DNA from: Phallusia mammillata
Lineage: Eukaryota; Chordata; Ascidiacea; Phlebobranchia; Ascidiidae
DNA: 64,000 bases
NCBI GenBank assembly: GCA_003260075.1
Contig: QLIY01000587.1
Span: 38,897-102,896, forward strand
Direction of reading: 5' to 3'
Of the stretch, positions 60,492 through 64,000 are shown one piece after another (positions within the stretch are counted from its first letter, which is position 1; each line of letters begins with the position of its first letter). The notes under the pieces are model-generated. The model saw only the letters and a program-made list of their open reading frames with translations, made no database searches and was not told the DNA's origin. The position numbers were made by a program, and so were the translations under genes.

Positions 60492-61439
60492 TATTTTCTG
60501 CTGTCAGTAGTTTGCCCTTTAAAAATGCAGGGTGGCCTTGCTTATAATTAGGGTTGGAGGCAAAAAATGATATACGGATTGTGCAAAAGAAATTTATGCA
60601 ACTTTTTTCAAAGATTAGATCAGAGTTATCCAAGACTAGGAGGATGCAGGGCCATTTATAATTAAAGTCTGGTTGTATTAACAATAACGCATGGTGACAC
60701 ATACAGCTTATTCTGCTTCACCTTTTATTACTCAACATAGAAGTTTTGACCCTTTTATGAAAAAAACATGTCGCCCCCCCCCCCCCCATCAGAGTTATCC
60801 AAGACTAGGAGGATGCAGGGCCATTTATAATTAAAATCTGGTTGTATTAACAATGCATGGTGACACATACAGCTTGTTCTGCTTCACCTTTTATTACTAA
60901 ACATAGACTAAGTTTTGACCCTTTTATGAAAAAAAAACATTATCGCCCCTGAGTAGAGCTACCGTTGCTAAACTTGCAGGTAATAATAGCATATAAAACA
61001 AGCTCAAAAATATTGTATGTTCTTAATTAGATCTCCACAGCGAAAAAAACTAATAATATCCACGGTTAATAACAACAGAAAAAAAGTTGACCCTTCTGCA
61101 CTATACATGTAGTATGCATACAACTGCTTAGTATTTTGTTTTTAGATAAAATTAGAACTACCAATTACAGCAATTTGCAATGTATGTAAACGCTCTTTCA
61201 CTTTGTACCAGACAGCTATCATCATCACAGTTCCAAAAACAACAACGATTTGTAAATGTCACGCAGCTCACAATAATTTCCGCTGTATACATTTCGTTGC
61301 TCTGTTAACAACAGGGTAGGGTTCTACATTGCTGTCTTTATTTGGGTAGAGCTACTAACACAAGAACTCACACTAGCAAGGTTTGCTAAATTCTGGTAGG
61401 TGACGCGCTCAAATATTTTAAGTGCAGTTTGTGTAGGAA

Positions 61440-61533
61440 TTGGGCCGAATGGTCCGTCGCGCCTGACTCATATACAGACATAAAAACCCTGATCGAGATT
61501 CGTTCCCGGGAGTGTCCTGCATTCGAACCCCGT
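61440..61533 (+). repeat. tRNA-derived SINE-like unit
   Basis: Reads gggccgaatggtccgtcgcg then cctgactcatat, resembling a Pol III A box, and ends cattcgaaccccgtg, a B box. It shares catatacagacataaaaa and gattcgt-ccc-ggag with 13640-13700. A related B box (gggtttgaatcccgtg) lies at about 62150. Confidence 0.55.
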
Positions 61534-61737
61534 GACAGTTATTAGGGTTCCCCCCCCCCAGCATATAAAACAAGCTCAAAAATATTGTATGTTCTTAATT
61601 AGATCTCAACAGCGAAAAAAAACTAATAATATCCACGGTTAATAACAACAGAAAAAAGTTGAACCTTCTGCACTACATACAACTGTTTAGTATTTTGTTT
61701 TTAGATAAAATTAGAACTACCAATTACAGCAATTTGC

Positions 61738-61738
<1 letters not shown>

Positions 61739-61818
<80 letters not shown>
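61739..61818 (+). repeat. Long poly-C block (80 bases)
   Basis: Follows the second copy of the 60990 segment and precedes unrelated sequence. Read as a sized gap filler. Confidence 0.85.
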
Positions 61819-62658
61819 TTTATGTCAACATTTAGTCCCTAACCTTATCCCAGTTTCACTGTTAATTTAAATAACAGCGCTCTTTACGCCACCTATCGGT
61901 ATTTGGAAAACCTTTTCTATTGCGAGTTGTTATGTTAGTAGCTCTATCCTTCGTTTGGCCACAGACTTTTTCACATGTCTATTTGACTCCGCGACACACA
62001 AAAAACCTGTGCATAACCAACCGACAATTCGTTTATTAGCAACAAAAGAGTTATGTTGGCATATTCAGTGTATTAACTTGAAAGCCCCCCCCCCATGTTG
62101 ACGGGTGAAGCTATTAGGTTCCATAATAATAATAACAGAAAAATCAACCGGGTTTGAATCCCGTGAACAAAAATTAAGTCAACCTAAACCCTAGCTATTT
62201 TTGTTAAACGTAGTCCCTTATCCCAGTCTCACTGTTAATTTAAATACAGCGCTCTTTACGCCATCTATCGGTATTTAGCAAACCTTTTATACTGTGAGTT
62301 CTTGTGTTAGCAGCTCTATCCTTCGTTTGGTCACAGACTTTTTCACATCTCTATTTAACTCTGCGAATCAAAAAAACAGCAAAACGAACCGACAATTCGT
62401 TTATTAGGCACAAACAATGTTATGTTGGCATACTTATTGTATTAGTTTGAAAACGATAATGCATATTTTAATTAAAACGAGCGCAAAAAATAACATTTGT
62501 AAAATAATCGCACCAAATGCAAAATAAACACATTAGACACAATTGTTATGTTAGGTCACAGTACGAAATTAAGTCGTCACTAAACAGCAAAATTAAAATA
62601 GAATAGTTTAAAAACATAATCGCACAGCGTGCCAAACTCTTGGCTCCCTGATAAAAAA

Positions 62659-63831
62659 TTAAATACTGCTGCAGTTTCCGATCTTTGGCGCCACCACCGG
62701 TCGATTCAGTTTCCTTCCGAGCACAACATACTTGCTGCGCAGATCCTCAATATTAACATAAGTGCCCTGACAACAAGATTGTAACGATAAGTGATGCTAT
62801 TATATCATATGTTTCCATCAGGTCATTGCTTTTAACGGTCTGGGTTTAAACCAGTGGTACTCAAACTGTGGTACGCGTACCACCAGTGGTACGTCAGGAC
62901 TTCTCAGGTGGTACGCTAGTAGCTTTCTGCTATACTTAATTCAAGCCACATCAAGAATTGCTTCTCAACTGACCAAACTAATTATCCCTGTTTTTTTGTC
63001 TAGGACGTTTTTTAGGAATTGCTAACATGCTGGTTTCATAATTAACTAGTATAGTCAAGGATTTAGGTGGTACACAACGATAGAAAAAAGTCGCCAGGAG
63101 GTACGCAATCTGTATAAGTTTCAGAACCACTGATTTAAGCGAAAGATTTAAAATGGTTGCTCTTTAGCCCCACCTGCAGGCGTCTGTGACCGCCGTTCGT
63201 CTTGTAAGCATCCCTCGAGTGCGCCATCCTGCGGTTGTGAAGGACCAGCATGTCACCAGATCTCAGACGGAATTTAAACTAAAAAAAAACAAATTCAAGA
63301 AACCTAAAACATACAAGAGTAAAGTATAACAGAAGTAACTGCTATTTTGTGCTTGTTTTTTATTCTATTTGAAAAAGACGGAAACTGACGATGTCTAAAA
63401 AGGCCAAATTAATATTTATGTTTCATAAATAAATAAAACATTACACTGACGCTGATCGTCTGCCACTCGTTTTGAGGATATTTTGTAAGTTTATGAAGAA
63501 GACATATTTTACAACGAAGTTTTGGCATCTTAAGATTTCTTATTCAAATACAATCGTAATGATACCAAATAGAGTTTTACAGTCTGTTTGTAGGATTTGA
63601 AATATCGTATGGTATTGGTTATGGTGCTTGCAGAAAACACTTGTCAGAAAAAATCCAAATATTCTACACACACATATATATAGCAGCCGATACAATTTTC
63701 AAACTAACTTGATTTTTAGGGTCGTCTATGAGCTTTTGTAGTTTAACGTAGGCTCTGTAGAAAGGTTCAACGTCGTCTTCATGGACTCGTAAAGTTTGTT
63801 CTGTGCCCGGATTCCAACTGTATCCAACCAC
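62659..63831 (-). CDS. Gamma-butyrobetaine dioxygenase-like protein, gene Q (partial)
   Basis: Tandem paralogue of gene P; only the last three exons are in the window: 63709-63831 (VVGYSWNPGTEQTLRVHEDD to DDPKNQ), 63174-63278 (FKFRLRSGDMLVLHNRRMAH to GGHRRLQ) and 62659-62766 (GTYVNIEDLRSKYVVLGRKL to the stop). The last exon is nearly identical to that of gene P, including LNRPVVAPKIGNCSSI. Phases match. The distal His of the iron site is kept (RRMAHSR), but the family RHL motif reads RRL, and NNRR is HNRR, so activity or substrate may differ. The remaining exons lie beyond position 64000. A hAT MITE occupies the last intron. Confidence 0.86.
62852..63132. mobile_element. hAT-type MITE (281 bp)
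   Basis: Ends cagtggtactcaaactgtgg and gtttcagaaccactg are inverted repeats. Flanks gtttaaac (62844-62851) and atttaagc (63133-63140), 6/8. The interior is rich in ggtacg units. Confidence 0.75.
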
Positions 63832-64000
63832 CTGAATTTAAAACCAAGTACAGATAAATCCGGTTAAAAGCAACCCTGGTGTTCCGTAATTCCGATTAAA
63901 CGGGACAAACGACTTGGTCTATATATGCAGGGAGTCGAACCGGAACTGAACCCGAACCCGCGAACCGGTTTAAACGGTTAATTTCATTAAACCCGAACCG
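63832..64000. other. Intron of gene Q with CCGAACC-rich end
   Basis: The last 80 bases repeat gaacc(c/g)gaacc-type motifs and probably belong to a repeat that continues past the window. Confidence 0.4.

Larger units (their letters stand above)
60492..62658. other. Intergenic region between dioxygenase genes P and Q
   Basis: No gene seen. Contains copy pairs 60618-60773 / 60788-60950 (14 C, of which 4 native), 60990-61549 / 61560-61738 and 61838-62084 / 62195-62445, a SINE-like unit, and inverted segments (gtagagctactaacacaag at 61346 against complements near 61935 and 62315). Confidence 0.5.

Noticed and set aside
61440-61533. Functional tRNA gene
   Set aside because: A and B boxes can be seen, but no cloverleaf with paired acceptor stem could be folded; it fits a tRNA-derived SINE.
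3047-62094. Poly-C blocks as i-motif or G-quadruplex regulatory elements
   Set aside because: Constant 10-base core, single polarity and positions inside exons and donor sites fit joins better than function.
3047-62445. CRISPR-like or regularly spaced repeat array made of the poly-C blocks
   Set aside because: Spacing is irregular (tens to thousands of bases), the segments between are introns and exons, and nothing else supports a prokaryotic array.

Overview
The window is AT-rich, intron-rich animal DNA. Gene content (TTLL12, a TRPV channel, SLC35A2/A3-type transporters, pyruvate kinase, gamma-butyrobetaine-type dioxygenases), compact genes and short introns fit an invertebrate chordate, most likely an ascidian tunicate close to Ciona. 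The species call is inference. One 16-base stretch (32097-32112, minus strand) matches the Ciona spliced-leader sequence as I remember it, which is suggestive only.

Layout: 1-1043 sparse, with one doubtful ORF. 1044-1466 (+) start of a small membrane protein, interrupted by poly-C. 3223-11278 (-) TTLL12, 11 exons, 3' end missing. 12093-17601 (+) and 19239-23251 (-) two paralogous LamG-like, Thr-rich, single-pass receptors with matching 8-exon structure, tail to tail. 24921-25735 (-) a doubtful two-exon membrane gene. 26323-28851 (+) a TRPV channel whose whole CDS is one exon. 30222-34725 (+) and 37545-41347 (+) tandem nucleotide-sugar transporters. 42116-43170 (-) and 43378-44061 (+) two small four-helix membrane proteins, head to head. 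45946-54256 (-) a complete 11-exon pyruvate kinase. 55662-60491 (-) and 62659-63831 (-, running off the end) tandem BBOX1-like dioxygenases.

The dominant unexplained structure is about 36 short poly-C blocks, nearly all 10 bases once flanking native C is subtracted, plus six longer ones (57-80 bases). All are C on the + strand. Most sit where a sequence stops and then restarts as a slightly diverged copy of itself. Exons are cut and repeated at these points, and a hAT insertion is present in one copy but absent in the other. The simplest reading is that the blocks are gap fillers joining overlapping contigs from two divergent haplotypes, so the tandem copies are alleles laid end to end. One join uses a single n (58191). 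Read this way, every gene model becomes ordinary and in frame.

Introns and spacers carry hAT-type MITEs with 8-bp target duplications close to GTTTANAG, tRNA-derived SINE-like units, palindromic repeats, and an excess of the palindrome TGACGTCA. The genes are unrelated housekeeping and membrane functions rather than a pathway cluster; the local theme is paralogous pairs. I found no convincing new biological system.
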